A DNA stretch of 64,000 nt from Pseudomonas gozinkensis (lineage in GTDB: Bacteria; Pseudomonadota; Gammaproteobacteria; Pseudomonadales; Pseudomonadaceae), in the NCBI RefSeq assembly GCF_014863585.1, contig NZ_CP062253.1, forward strand, positions 5,207,001-5,271,000, read 5' to 3'. A program made the position numbers and the translations under genes. Shown here piece by piece: positions 50,050 through 59,085 of the stretch. The notes under the pieces are model-generated. The model was not told where the DNA came from and searched no databases. It saw only the letters and a list, made by a program, of their open reading frames with translations. The stretch's first letter is position 1. The number at the start of each line of letters is the position of its first letter.

Positions 50050-51375
50050 TCAAGCCGTTTCCTGAAAATCCATTTCCGGCGGCTGGCGACGGAACCCGCC
50101 GGTCAGCACCGCCAGATACACCACGCCAATCGCCAGCCAGCTCAGGCCCAGATACACCGCCAGGTGATCGAGGCTGACCATCAGCCACAAATCCGCCGCC
50201 AGACCAATGAACGGGAAGATCAGGAACAGGATCAGTTCGCGCAGGCCTTTTTTCTCACCACCGATCCAGTAGTGAAAAATCACCGACAGGTTGACCAGGC
50301 TGAACGCCAGGAACGCGCCGAAGTTGATGAACGAGGTGGAGGTGGTCACGTCGAGTTTCAACGCCAGCAAAGCCACCACCGCACACAGCAGGATGCTGTT
50401 GACCGGCGTACCGAAGCGCTCGTGCAAGGTGCCGAAGAACGACTTGGGCAGCACACCGTCACGGCCCATCGCGAACAACAGCCGCGAACCGCTGGCTTGT
50501 GCCGACAGGCCCGAGGCGAACTGACCGACGATCAGGCCGATCAGGAAGATCGAGACGAACAGATCACCGCCAATGTTGCGCGCAATTTCGTAGGCCGCCG
50601 AGTCGACGCTGTCGAACTGGAATGACGGATGGGCGATCTGTACGAAGTACGAGACGCCGACAAAAATCAGCCCGCCGATCAGGGTGATCAGCATGATTGC
50701 CCGAGGGATGGTGCGGCGTGGGTCGCGGGTTTCTTCGGTGAGGGTGCTGACCGCATCGAAACCGAGGAACGAGTAGCAGGCGATGGCGGCGCCGCTCATG
50801 ATCAGCGGCATCTGCATGTCGCCGTTGAAGAACGGTTTGATCGACCACAGCGGCTGGCTGGCATCGCCGCCGACGTAATGCACGCACAGCGCAACGAAGG
50901 CGATCAGCACCAGAAATTGCACCAGCATCAGCAAGGCGTTGATGCCGTTGGCCAGTTTCAGACCGATGATGTTGATCGCGCTGGTGATGCCGATGAACGC
51001 CAGCACCCAGATCCACTGCGGGATCGACGGGAACGCCGAAGCCAGATACGCAGCGCCGATCAGCCAGATCGCCATCGGCAGAAACAGATAATCGAGCAGC
51101 ACCGCCCAACCGGCGATGAAACCGAGTTTCGGGCTGATCGCCTTGCGCACGTAGCTGTAGGCCGACCCGGCCACCGGGAACGCAGCGGCCATGCGGCCAT
51201 AACTCATGGCGGTGAAGAACATCGCTACCAGCGCCGCCAGATACGCGGCGGGCACCATGCCGGCGGTGGACTGGGCGAGGATGCCGAACGTGCCGAGGAC
51301 AATGATCGGCGTCATGTAGGCGATGCCGAACAGCACCACCGACCCTAGCGAAAGGGTGCGTTGCAAACGAGCCAT
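50050..51375 (-). CDS. APC-superfamily amino-acid permease
   Basis: A 441-residue transporter with about twelve membrane helices. The first-helix motif is IAYMTPIIVLGTFG and the loop YSFLGFDAVSTLTEETRDP is typical of the APC family. It imports an amino acid or amine. The start MARLQRTLSL at 51375 is chosen because the longer frame to 51594 runs into the repeat array. A nitrilase-type hydrolase lies upstream, beyond the repeats, in the same direction, which may act on the imported compound. Confidence 0.85.
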   Translation of the reverse strand: MARLQRTLSLGSVVLFGIAYMTPIIVLGTFGILAQSTAGMVPAAYLAALVAMFFTAMSYGRMAAAFPVAGSAYSYVRKAISPKLGFIAGWAVLLDYLFLPMAIWLIGAAYLASAFPSIPQWIWVLAFIGITSAINIIGLKLANGINALLMLVQFLVLIAFVALCVHYVGGDASQPLWSIKPFFNGDMQMPLIMSGAAIACYSFLGFDAVSTLTEETRDPRRTIPRAIMLITLIGGLIFVGVSYFVQIAHPSFQFDSVDSAAYEIARNIGGDLFVSIFLIGLIVGQFASGLSAQASGSRLLFAMGRDGVLPKSFFGTLHERFGTPVNSILLCAVVALLALKLDVTTSTSFINFGAFLAFSLVNLSVIFHYWIGGEKKGLRELILFLIFPFIGLAADLWLMVSLDHLAVYLGLSWLAIGVVYLAVLTGGFRRQPPEMDFQETA

Positions 51376-51463
51376 GGGCGACTTACTCCGGATTTTATTG
51401 GATTTATGGCAGAGGCCGAGTTCGGCGAATGTTTCGGGTGTTGCCTGTTTTTTTGTTCGACTT

Positions 51464-51808
51464 GATCGTTCCCAAGCTCCGCGTGGGAATGCCTCAATGG
51501 ACGCTCCGCGTCCGCTCTTGGGACGCAGAGCGTCCCGGGCTGCATGCCCAAGCAGAGCGTGGGAACGATCGGATATCTTTGTGATCGTTCCCACGCTCCG
51601 CGTGGGAATGCCTCAATGGACGCTCCGCGTCCGCTCTTGGGACGCAGAGCGTCCCGGGCTGCCTGCCCAAGCAGAGCGTGGGAACGATCGGATATCTTTG
51701 TGATCGTTCCCACGCTCCGCGTGGGAATGCCTCAATGGACGCTCCGCGTCCGCTCTTGGGACGCAGAGCGTCCCGGGCTGCATTCCCACGCAGAGCGTGA
51801 GAACGATC
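51464..51808. repeat. Three tandem copies of a 119-base palindromic repeat
   Basis: Units begin at 51464, 51583 and 51702 with GATCGTTCCCA and end with GGGAACGATC or a close variant, separated by GGATATCTTTGT. Each unit is itself an inverted repeat containing two further hairpins (GGACGCTCCGCGTCC and GGGACGCAGAGCGTCCC). The copies are almost identical. It fills the gap between the permease start and the hydrolase end. Confidence 0.9.
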
Positions 51809-51820
51809 GGGTACAACGGG

Positions 51821-52636
51821 TCAAGGGATCAGCAGCTCTCGTACTCCAGAAGCGTGTTCAACCACCTCCCCCGGCAACCTCAACCGCTGATCATCCAGAT
51901 ACCGATAGTCCTTGCGCGCCAACTCCAGCTGACCGAAATCCAGCTCGACACTGAACCGCCCCTCCTCACGCCCGGCCTCGAACAGCACCGTGCCCAGCGG
52001 ATCCACCAGCGCACTGCCGCCGGCAAACATCAACCCGTCATCCCCGGCTTCCACACGGTTGACCATCAGCGCAAACGCCTGGTTTTCCTGGGCCCGGGCC
52101 ATGATCGCGGTGCGGTGGGTCGGGCCGTACGGGTCCATGTTGCCGTTGGTCACGATCAGCAATTCGGCGCCCAGTTGCGCCAGGGCACGGGCGGATTCCG
52201 GAAACTCGATGTCGTAGCAGATCAGCAGACCGACCCGCACGCCGTTCCACAGGCAAGTCGCGTATCGATCGCCAGCCTCGAACACACCGCGATCCGACGC
52301 CCACAGATGAGTCTTGCGGTATTTCAGGGCGATGCCTTCGGGGGTAATCAGCAGCGTGGTGTTGTAGAAGCGGCCGTTGTCGTTCTCGGCCATGCCGATC
52401 ACCACGGCGAGGTTGCGTTCACGGGCGGCGGCCTGGACCGCGCTGACGGTCGGGCCGTCTACCGGCTCGGCGATCTGCGCCACGGTGTCAGCGGTCGGGA
52501 AGCCCATCAGGTGGGTCTCGGGGAATACGATCAATTGCGTGTCGGCCGGGCACGCGGCAATTGCCGTCAGGGCGCGTTCGAGGTTGTACGCCGTGTCTTT
52601 GTCACGGCCCGCCAGTTGGGCGAGTTCGACTTTCAT
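51821..52636 (-). CDS. Carbon-nitrogen hydrolase (nitrilase superfamily)
   Basis: A 271-residue amidase-type enzyme. The Glu-Lys-Cys triad is seen in VFPETHLMG, LKYRKTHLW and LLICYDIEFPE. It splits an amide or nitrile, probably of an amine or amino-acid derivative. It is upstream of the permease on the same strand. AGGA lies 6 bases before the ATG. Confidence 0.9.
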   Translation of the reverse strand: MKVELAQLAGRDKDTAYNLERALTAIAACPADTQLIVFPETHLMGFPTADTVAQIAEPVDGPTVSAVQAAARERNLAVVIGMAENDNGRFYNTTLLITPEGIALKYRKTHLWASDRGVFEAGDRYATCLWNGVRVGLLICYDIEFPESARALAQLGAELLIVTNGNMDPYGPTHRTAIMARAQENQAFALMVNRVEAGDDGLMFAGGSALVDPLGTVLFEAGREEGRFSVELDFGQLELARKDYRYLDDQRLRLPGEVVEHASGVRELLIP

Positions 52637-52761
52637 GGGTAGTCCTTGTTATGGGCGCCGGGCGCCGAAAGATTGCCCGGCGGCTGTCTGTGGGCCAGTA
52701 TGCTTCGCATTCGACCGGCCAGGGAATTACGCGGCCGGGGTAACCCGATAGGGGTAGAGGC

Positions 52762-53562
52762 ATGACTCTTTCGTTTGACGACATCACCTGGCACCGCGCC
52801 GTCGGGCAGTTGATCGACGCCCTCGACAAGCCGAATTTCTGGGCGCAACTGGTGCGTTTGCTCGACCAGTACGTGCCGTTCGATAGCTGGGTGGCGCTGC
52901 TGTTCAGCGCCGACCGCCACCCGCAGGTATTCGCTGAATGCCCCGGCGCGGATGGCAGTCCCGACCAGCTGTTTCAGGATTATCTGCGCGGGTTGTACCT
53001 GCTCGACCCGTTCTACATCGCCTGCCGCGAGCAGTCGCGCACCGGTCTGTATCGCCTGTCGGAGGTCGCGCCGGAGCATTTCGAACTGACCGAGTATTAC
53101 CAGCGATACTTTCGTCTGAATGTGGTCGCCGACGAAATCCAGTTCAATTGCCAGCTCGAGGGCGACCGCACGCTGTGCCTGTCGCTGGGCAGCCAGCAAC
53201 GCTTCAGCGGCGAGCAGATTGCCCTGCTGTCGCTGATCCAGCCGTGGGTGCTCGGCCTGTTGCGCCAGCGCCTGCCCTACGAAATCAATGAAATCGTCGC
53301 CCTCGCCCCGTCGCCGGCGCAACCGGACTGGCGGGTGCAGCTCGAAGCGTCGGTGCAACAACTCAAGGGCGCACAATTGACCGCCCGGGAACTGGACGTC
53401 GGGCGCCTGATGCTCAGCGGTTGCTCCAGTAAAGAAATCGCCCGTAAGCTGGAAATCTCTGTTGAAACCGTGAAAGTCCATAAGAAACACATCTACAGCA
53501 AGCTGGGAATCAAGTCCCAGTCGGAGCTGTTTTCGATCTTCCTGCAGGCGCAGAACGCCTGA
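52762..53562 (+). CDS. LuxR-family transcriptional regulator
   Basis: A 266-residue regulator with a C-terminal LuxR HTH (about 205-260) containing LTARELDVGRLMLSGCSSKE and LEISVETVKVHKKHIYSKLG. The N-terminal 190 residues show no clear family; they are probably a ligand-sensing domain. It is divergent from the hydrolase gene and may control it and the permease. Confidence 0.85.
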   Translation: MTLSFDDITWHRAVGQLIDALDKPNFWAQLVRLLDQYVPFDSWVALLFSADRHPQVFAECPGADGSPDQLFQDYLRGLYLLDPFYIACREQSRTGLYRLSEVAPEHFELTEYYQRYFRLNVVADEIQFNCQLEGDRTLCLSLGSQQRFSGEQIALLSLIQPWVLGLLRQRLPYEINEIVALAPSPAQPDWRVQLEASVQQLKGAQLTARELDVGRLMLSGCSSKEIARKLEISVETVKVHKKHIYSKLGIKSQSELFSIFLQAQNA

Positions 53563-53582
53563 TACAGCGCTGTGAGCTTTTC

Positions 53583-53688
53583 TGTGGGAGCGAGCTTGCT
53601 CGCGAAAGGGCCGTCATAACCGACTTATACATTGACTGGCCCACCGCTATCGTCGGCACGCCGCCCGGAGCAAGCTCGCTCTCACAGG
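53583..53688. repeat. REP-type pair after the LuxR gene, partly degenerate
   Basis: TGTGGGAGCGAGCTTGCTCG at the left is a full REP copy; the right copy (GGAGCAAGCTCGCTCTCACA) has changes, so this pair is decayed. Confidence 0.7.
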
Positions 53689-53732
53689 GTTCTGCGGCGC
53701 TGAACAATCCAAGTCCGAACCAAGGAAACCGT

Positions 53733-55352
53733 ATGAGCCTGTCACTCCTGAGCCGCTACGCCTTCTTTGCCGTCTGCGTGATTTTCACCCTCGCCAGCCT
53801 GCCCTTTCTCGAACACGACTGGCTGTGGCCGATCACCGCCATTACCGGCGTATTGAGCCTGATCGGTCTGTTCGACCTGATGCAGAGCCCGCACGCGGTG
53901 CGCCGCAATTATCCGATCCTGGGCAACATCCGCTATCTGGTCGAAGGCATCCGCCCGGAGATCCGCCAGTACCTGCTGGAGTCCGACAGCGACGCCCTGC
54001 CCTTCTCCCGCGCCCAGCGTTCGCTGGTGTACTCGCGAGCGAAGAACGAAACCGCCGACAAACCTTTCGGCACCCTGATCGACGTCTATCAATCCGGTTT
54101 CGAATTCATCGGCCACTCGATGCGCCCGGCGCCGTTGAGCGACCCAAGCAGTTTTCGCGTCACCGTCGGCGGGCCGCAGTGCACCCAGCCGTACTCGGCG
54201 TCGGTGTTCAACATCTCGGCCATGAGCTTTGGCTCACTCAGCGCCAACGCGATCCGCGCGCTGAACCAGGGCGCGAAACTCGGCAACTTCGCCCACGACA
54301 CCGGCGAAGGCAGCATCAGCCCCTATCACCGCGAACACGGCGGCGACCTGACCTGGGAACTGGGCAGCGGTTACTTCGGCTGCCGCACCAGCGACGGCCG
54401 CTTCGACCCGGAACGCTTCGCCGCCCAGGCGCAGACCCCGCAAGTGCGAATGATCGAAATCAAGATGAGCCAGGGCGCCAAACCCGGCCACGGCGGGATT
54501 CTGCCCAAGCACAAGGTCACCCAGGAAATCGCCGACACACGCGGCATCCTGATGGGCGAAGACTGCATCTCGCCGTCGCGCCACAGCGCGTTCTCCACGC
54601 CGATCGAGATGATGCATTTCATCCAGCAACTGCGTGAACTGTCCGGCGGCAAACCGGTGGGCTTCAAGTTCTGCCTCGGCCATCCGTGGGAGTTCATGGG
54701 CATCGCCAAGGCCATGCTGGAAACCGGCATCCTGCCGGACTTCATCGTGGTCGACGGCAAGGAAGGCGGCACCGGCGCCGCACCGGTGGAGTTCACCGAC
54801 CACATCGGCGTACCGATGCGCGAAGGCCTGCTGTTCGTGCACAACACGCTGGTCGGTCTGAACCTGCGGGACAAGATCAAGCTCGGCGCCAGCGGCAAGA
54901 TCGTCAGTGCCTTCGACATCGCCAGCGTCCTGGCCATCGGCGCCGACTGGGCCAACTCGGCGCGCGGTTTCATGTTTGCTATCGGCTGCATCCAGTCGCA
55001 AAGCTGCCACACCAACAAATGCCCGACCGGTGTCGCCACCCAGGACACCCTGCGCCAGCGCGCACTGGTGGTGCCGGACAAGGCCCAGCGGGTCTACAAC
55101 TTCCATCGAAATACGCTCAAGGCCCTGGCGGAAATGCTCGCCGCCGCCGGCCTCGATCACCCGTCGCAACTGTCGGCCAAGCATCTGGTGCGGCGCATGT
55201 CGGCGACTGAAATCAAACTGTTCTCGCAGCTGCATGTGTTCCTGAAACCGGGGGAATTGCTCACCGGGGAAGTGAACGGCGAGTTTTATTCGCGGATGTG
55301 GCAGATGGCTAGGGCGGACAGTTTTGAGCCGGGGGACTCAATTTCTGCTTAG
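53733..55352 (+). CDS. FMN-binding glutamate synthase-like protein
   Basis: A 539-residue protein with a membrane segment or two at the N terminus (about 5-50) and the FMN-binding GltB-like barrel after it, with GGTGAAPVEFTDHIG and the cysteine motif CIQSQSCHTNKCPTG. It lacks the amidotransferase domain, so it is not a full glutamate synthase. Its substrate is unknown. Its end overlaps the end of the convergent GT39 gene by 44 bases. AAGGAA lies upstream of the ATG. Confidence 0.85.
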   Translation: MSLSLLSRYAFFAVCVIFTLASLPFLEHDWLWPITAITGVLSLIGLFDLMQSPHAVRRNYPILGNIRYLVEGIRPEIRQYLLESDSDALPFSRAQRSLVYSRAKNETADKPFGTLIDVYQSGFEFIGHSMRPAPLSDPSSFRVTVGGPQCTQPYSASVFNISAMSFGSLSANAIRALNQGAKLGNFAHDTGEGSISPYHREHGGDLTWELGSGYFGCRTSDGRFDPERFAAQAQTPQVRMIEIKMSQGAKPGHGGILPKHKVTQEIADTRGILMGEDCISPSRHSAFSTPIEMMHFIQQLRELSGGKPVGFKFCLGHPWEFMGIAKAMLETGILPDFIVVDGKEGGTGAAPVEFTDHIGVPMREGLLFVHNTLVGLNLRDKIKLGASGKIVSAFDIASVLAIGADWANSARGFMFAIGCIQSQSCHTNKCPTGVATQDTLRQRALVVPDKAQRVYNFHRNTLKALAEMLAAAGLDHPSQLSAKHLVRRMSATEIKLFSQLHVFLKPGELLTGEVNGEFYSRMWQMARADSFEPGDSISA

Positions 55353-56928
55353 CCCGCATTGAGGCTTCAACCTCTTCCGATGCAGGCCTCGCATTAAATT
55401 CAAAGAGATGGGCGGCAATTTTGCCGCCCTGGATCGTGAGTGTTTGCGTCCAGTCATTTCCCAGTAACTTCTTCAAGTCAGACAAGGGCTTGACCGATAT
55501 CCACCAGACCCTTGGGCAGGTGCACTTGAGTGACTCCACACGATCAAAATAAACATCTTTCGAGCTCTCTGAAATCAGTCGAAAACCGCCCCGCCCAGCC
55601 ATTTTCAGGAACTCGCTCATTGGCGAGCCTACGTAATACTTCGGCTGAGTATCTCTAGTGCTGTAGTACGTGAATGGCAGGAACCAAAGCACATAATCAA
55701 TCACTATCTGGTCGTCTGGCCGAACGTCCCGACTGATAGAGGTCGCCAGCGCCTCGATCCTGAAATCACGACGTAAATCAGTTCCGTTCATCTGATCTGA
55801 CTGCCGGTAAACAGCTCCCACTCCGTACAACTGCGCAGCCACAAAAAGCATCAGCAACAACAACGACAATAAGCGTTGATCGTGTGCCCATTCATCAATC
55901 GCAGCCCCTACGATCATCGGTAATCCAATTGCCGCGAATACCAAATATCGTGGAATGAACAATGGGACGGCCAATGCCAGCAGATAGAGGGCTATTCCAG
56001 GAAAAAAGAAATAGCTCACTAGTAACCATCGGAAGTTTTTTTCTATGTAATCACTTGCTGTGATCTTTACGACACAGGCAACCGTCAATGCAAGGGGCAA
56101 CAATTGCCACCACGAAGACAGCCCTCCTGCACCATCCAGAACCGTAAATTGCCAAACCAGACCCAGTGCACCTTGAAACGATACCGGTTCAATCCAACCC
56201 AGACCGCTCAGGTTGCCAAGTTGATCAACGAGTGCCGGAGCCCAAGGCAAGAAGAGCAGCACAATCATCGCGTTGGCCACTGCCCACCTCGCGAACGGGA
56301 TGATTGTCCGGTTCACGGAATTCCGGCTTTTCCACCAAAACAGCCAATGCACCAATATGCACAATCCTGCGAAATAGTGGGTATAAAACGCGGCTGTCAT
56401 CAACACCACATAAATAAGCGAAAACCGTTTTACCTCTGGCGTCTTTGTCCAGCAAACCAAAGCCACAGTTGCCCCAATCAGCCAGAACCCTAGCAAGGTA
56501 TACATCCGTACTTCCTGGCTGTAGCGAACCGAAATCGGCAGCAACGACAACAGCAACGCAGCAATCCACGTCGCCCTTCGTGTGGTAATCAGGCTCATCA
56601 ATTTGATACACAGCAGCAACGTTCCGACATCCGCCAGCGCACTCATTGCGCGGGCCGACAATGAGCTGTCGCCCCACACCATGACCCAGTAATGCAGCAA
56701 AACGTAATAAAGCGGGGGATGCACATCCAGCCCTGTCAGCGTCCAGATGCGCGTCGGAGTCTCTCGAGCGAGCAACAGACTGTAGGCCTCGTCATACCAG
56801 ATACTCGGCACATCAATGGCGTAGAACCGCACGATCAGGGCAAGGGATACAGCCGCCAGAAGGGCCAGTCTGTCGATTCTCAAGGAAGTGAACCCGGCGG
56901 AGGCGGCAACACTCGCAAGGCTTTTCAT
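55309..56928 (-). CDS. GT39/ArnT-type membrane glycosyltransferase
   Basis: A 539-residue polytopic protein of the dolichyl-phosphate-mannose/ArnT-like superfamily. The conserved first-loop motif is IWYDEAYSLLLA with its catalytic aspartate, then GLDVHPPLYYVLL. Members move a sugar from a lipid carrier at the outer side of the inner membrane. It overlaps the GtrA gene by 4 bases, and its base composition appears lower in GC than the neighbours. The 3' end overlaps the GltB-like gene. Confidence 0.85.
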   Translation of the reverse strand: MKSLASVAASAGFTSLRIDRLALLAAVSLALIVRFYAIDVPSIWYDEAYSLLLARETPTRIWTLTGLDVHPPLYYVLLHYWVMVWGDSSLSARAMSALADVGTLLLCIKLMSLITTRRATWIAALLLSLLPISVRYSQEVRMYTLLGFWLIGATVALVCWTKTPEVKRFSLIYVVLMTAAFYTHYFAGLCILVHWLFWWKSRNSVNRTIIPFARWAVANAMIVLLFLPWAPALVDQLGNLSGLGWIEPVSFQGALGLVWQFTVLDGAGGLSSWWQLLPLALTVACVVKITASDYIEKNFRWLLVSYFFFPGIALYLLALAVPLFIPRYLVFAAIGLPMIVGAAIDEWAHDQRLLSLLLLMLFVAAQLYGVGAVYRQSDQMNGTDLRRDFRIEALATSISRDVRPDDQIVIDYVLWFLPFTYYSTRDTQPKYYVGSPMSEFLKMAGRGGFRLISESSKDVYFDRVESLKCTCPRVWWISVKPLSDLKKLLGNDWTQTLTIQGGKIAAHLFEFNARPASEEVEASMRAKQKLSPPAQNCPP

Positions 56929-57299
56929 GCCTGACGCCCGCGAAACAGCACAAACCGGAAAAAACAGTACCCCAGCAACAGGTCCAACAGCGAAAACACC
57001 GACACCGTCACCAGGCCCGGCAGACTCCGTGCATCGGCGATCAGTCCTGTGCCGTAGCTCAACGCCCCCATCACGCCGATAAACATCAGGTACGCCAGCA
57101 CCGACGTTCCGGTTTCGAACGTGTAGAGCGCGTTCATGTAAAACGCGAAGGAGGCGGCGATGCAGAACGCAGCAAAGTTACTGGCCGCCTGGTCGAGCTG
57201 AACCGCGCTGGTCAGTACGAAAAAAACCTGCCAGTGGACCAGCGTTGCGGCAAGACCGATAGCCGTTTGTGCGGGAAATCCTTTCCAGAAGATCCTCAT
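56925..57299 (-). CDS. GtrA-family flippase-like membrane protein
   Basis: A 124-residue protein with four membrane helices (FAAFCIAASFAFYMNALYTF is characteristic). GtrA proteins are thought to flip undecaprenyl-linked sugars for cell-surface glycosylation. The start at 57299 (MRIFWKGF) has AAGGA 6 bases upstream. It feeds directly into the GT39 gene, with a 4-base overlap. Confidence 0.85.
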   Translation of the reverse strand: MRIFWKGFPAQTAIGLAATLVHWQVFFVLTSAVQLDQAASNFAAFCIAASFAFYMNALYTFETGTSVLAYLMFIGVMGALSYGTGLIADARSLPGLVTVSVFSLLDLLLGYCFFRFVLFRGRQA

Positions 57300-57407
57300 C
57301 GTGAATCCTTGCTGTCGCGGCAACGATCGGGTCTTTCACGCTAGGGCAAGGTGTGGGGGCGGTCTACTGTCAGAAGTTACAGGTCTGCGATGATTTTCGA
57401 CCAACGG

Positions 57408-58913
57408 TTACCATTGCAATAACCGGCCGTGGGGTGGCTCCTTCATGACGATGAAGCCGTAATCACCGATCAGGTAGAGGCGGTAATAGAGGCTGTCCAC
57501 CAAGGGTCGATAACCCATCAAACCGACACGGGTTGCGTTGCGTCGCTCGCGTTCGGCGACCACATTGGTAATGCCGGCCGAGGGCAGGTTTTCCGCGAGC
57601 ATGAAGTAGTCGATGTTCAGCAGGTATGGCAGCACCGGCAACTGCTTGAACGTACCCACCGCCCCCGCCATCCAGCGGTCGGAGTACGTCACCGAGATAT
57701 AAATCCGTTTGGCTTCGCGCAGTTCGCGACGGGATGAAATGTCGTGGCTCAGACTGTAGAGCGTACTGCTGGCAAAGGTTTTCTCCATCGTCAGCACCCG
57801 GCCATAAGCGAAGGACAGCGACAGCGTGGCCAGCAGCGGAATCGCCAACACCAGTGGCAACCGTTGATCCAGCGGCATCAACCCCAGCCAGGCCAGATAG
57901 AACAGCAACATCAGCAGCACGCCGAACCCCATCAGGGTGCGCGCGCCTTCGTTGAAATCGCGAAACAACAGCGTCATGCCCGGCACCAGCAGCACAATCA
58001 GCGGCAATGCCAGCAGGCAGCCGAAGCTCAGGAGCAAGCCATTGGCGCGGGACATGTTGCGCTCGCGAATCCGCCGTCCCAATTGCACACCGCCGAACAC
58101 GGCACACAGCACCAGCGAAATAAAAACCACTGTGTAGCCGCCGTGAAACAGCAGCGCAACTTTCTCCATCACCCGACCGATATTGATGCCGATCTGCAGT
58201 AACGGATCAGCGCTCGCCTTCAGCAATTGCGTACGCCCGTGGTCAGTGAACGGATAGGCCGTGACGCTGTAGATCAATACCGCCAGCAGCCCTTGCGCCA
58301 GCCGCCAGCCCGACCGGTGCCAGAGTTCATCCCACGGCACTCGCCGATGAACATTGCGCAGCAAATCCAGGCAGCACAACCCGAGAAACACATTGAGGCT
58401 GATCTGATAGAGCCCGATCGCCAGCGCCAGCAATACCGACGGCACCAGCCATCGCTGAATGCGTGAAGCGCCGCAAAAAGTGATCGCGTAAATCACCGCC
58501 ACCAGACTCAGGGCCATCCCGGCCCCGTCGTATTGATAGGACAGGTTCTGCAACAGGAACGGGTTGTACCAGAGTGGCAACGGCACCAGGCAGCAAGCCA
58601 GAGTCGGTTCGGGGAAATAGTGGAAGGTCAGCCGCTTCAGGGCAAAAGACATGGCCACCATGGCGAGTAACAGCGGCAGAGGAAAAATATTCGGCGCAGC
58701 GCCGCTGAAGGTCAGCGCCTGATACAGCCAGTCCATGAACAACCGCCCCTGCCCCGCCCAGGCGTTGCCGGCAGCGAGAGTGCGCCAGTTGTCGTCGATG
58801 TAGGGGAAGTCGGCGAGGATCAGCGGCAGGATGTACAGCAGCGTGGCGAGCAGGAAGAACAGCACGACCTGACGGCGGCCGAGTTCTCGTACGAGAAAAT
58901 CGCGGATCCTCAT
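57408..58913 (-). CDS. GtrII-type glucosyltransferase domain protein
   Basis: A 501-residue polytopic protein matching the GtrII/glucosyltransferase family, with the outward loop FPYIDDNWRTLAAG carrying the acidic pair and NLSYQYDGAGMALSLV. Such proteins modify O antigen. It lies next to GtrA, but no GtrB-type glycosyltransferase that would make the lipid-linked sugar is present in the window. The start at 58913 (MRIRDFLVREL) has GAGG 7 bases upstream. Confidence 0.85.
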   Translation of the reverse strand: MRIRDFLVRELGRRQVVLFFLLATLLYILPLILADFPYIDDNWRTLAAGNAWAGQGRLFMDWLYQALTFSGAAPNIFPLPLLLAMVAMSFALKRLTFHYFPEPTLACCLVPLPLWYNPFLLQNLSYQYDGAGMALSLVAVIYAITFCGASRIQRWLVPSVLLALAIGLYQISLNVFLGLCCLDLLRNVHRRVPWDELWHRSGWRLAQGLLAVLIYSVTAYPFTDHGRTQLLKASADPLLQIGINIGRVMEKVALLFHGGYTVVFISLVLCAVFGGVQLGRRIRERNMSRANGLLLSFGCLLALPLIVLLVPGMTLLFRDFNEGARTLMGFGVLLMLLFYLAWLGLMPLDQRLPLVLAIPLLATLSLSFAYGRVLTMEKTFASSTLYSLSHDISSRRELREAKRIYISVTYSDRWMAGAVGTFKQLPVLPYLLNIDYFMLAENLPSAGITNVVAERERRNATRVGLMGYRPLVDSLYYRLYLIGDYGFIVMKEPPHGRLLQW

Positions 58914-59036
58914 ACCTGCGCCTCTGTTCACTGCTGCGCGGGAAACATCGTAGATAAAGGTTGGAACATGACTCTGAATCAGAAGTCGTTTTTTGCGACG
59001 CTTTCAGACCAGCGGCTACACCCCTTGCACCCACGA

Positions 59037-59071
59037 AAAAGCCCCGGACTTTCGACCGGGGCTTTCGATTT
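59037..59071. terminator. Terminator downstream of the ProY-type permease
   Basis: AAAGCCCCGG with CCGGGGCTTT around an 8-base loop, with an A run on the left that is a T run for the minus strand. Confidence 0.85.
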
Positions 59072-59085
59072 TCAGCGGCAGCGAC

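Noticed and set aside
51464..51808. Possible CRISPR array
   Set aside because: Units are about 107 bases, themselves palindromic, and the 12-base linkers are identical rather than unique spacers. No cas genes are present.
51323..51954. Open frames through the tandem repeats
   Set aside because: They encode the translated repeat unit three times; the region is a REP-type array, not a gene.
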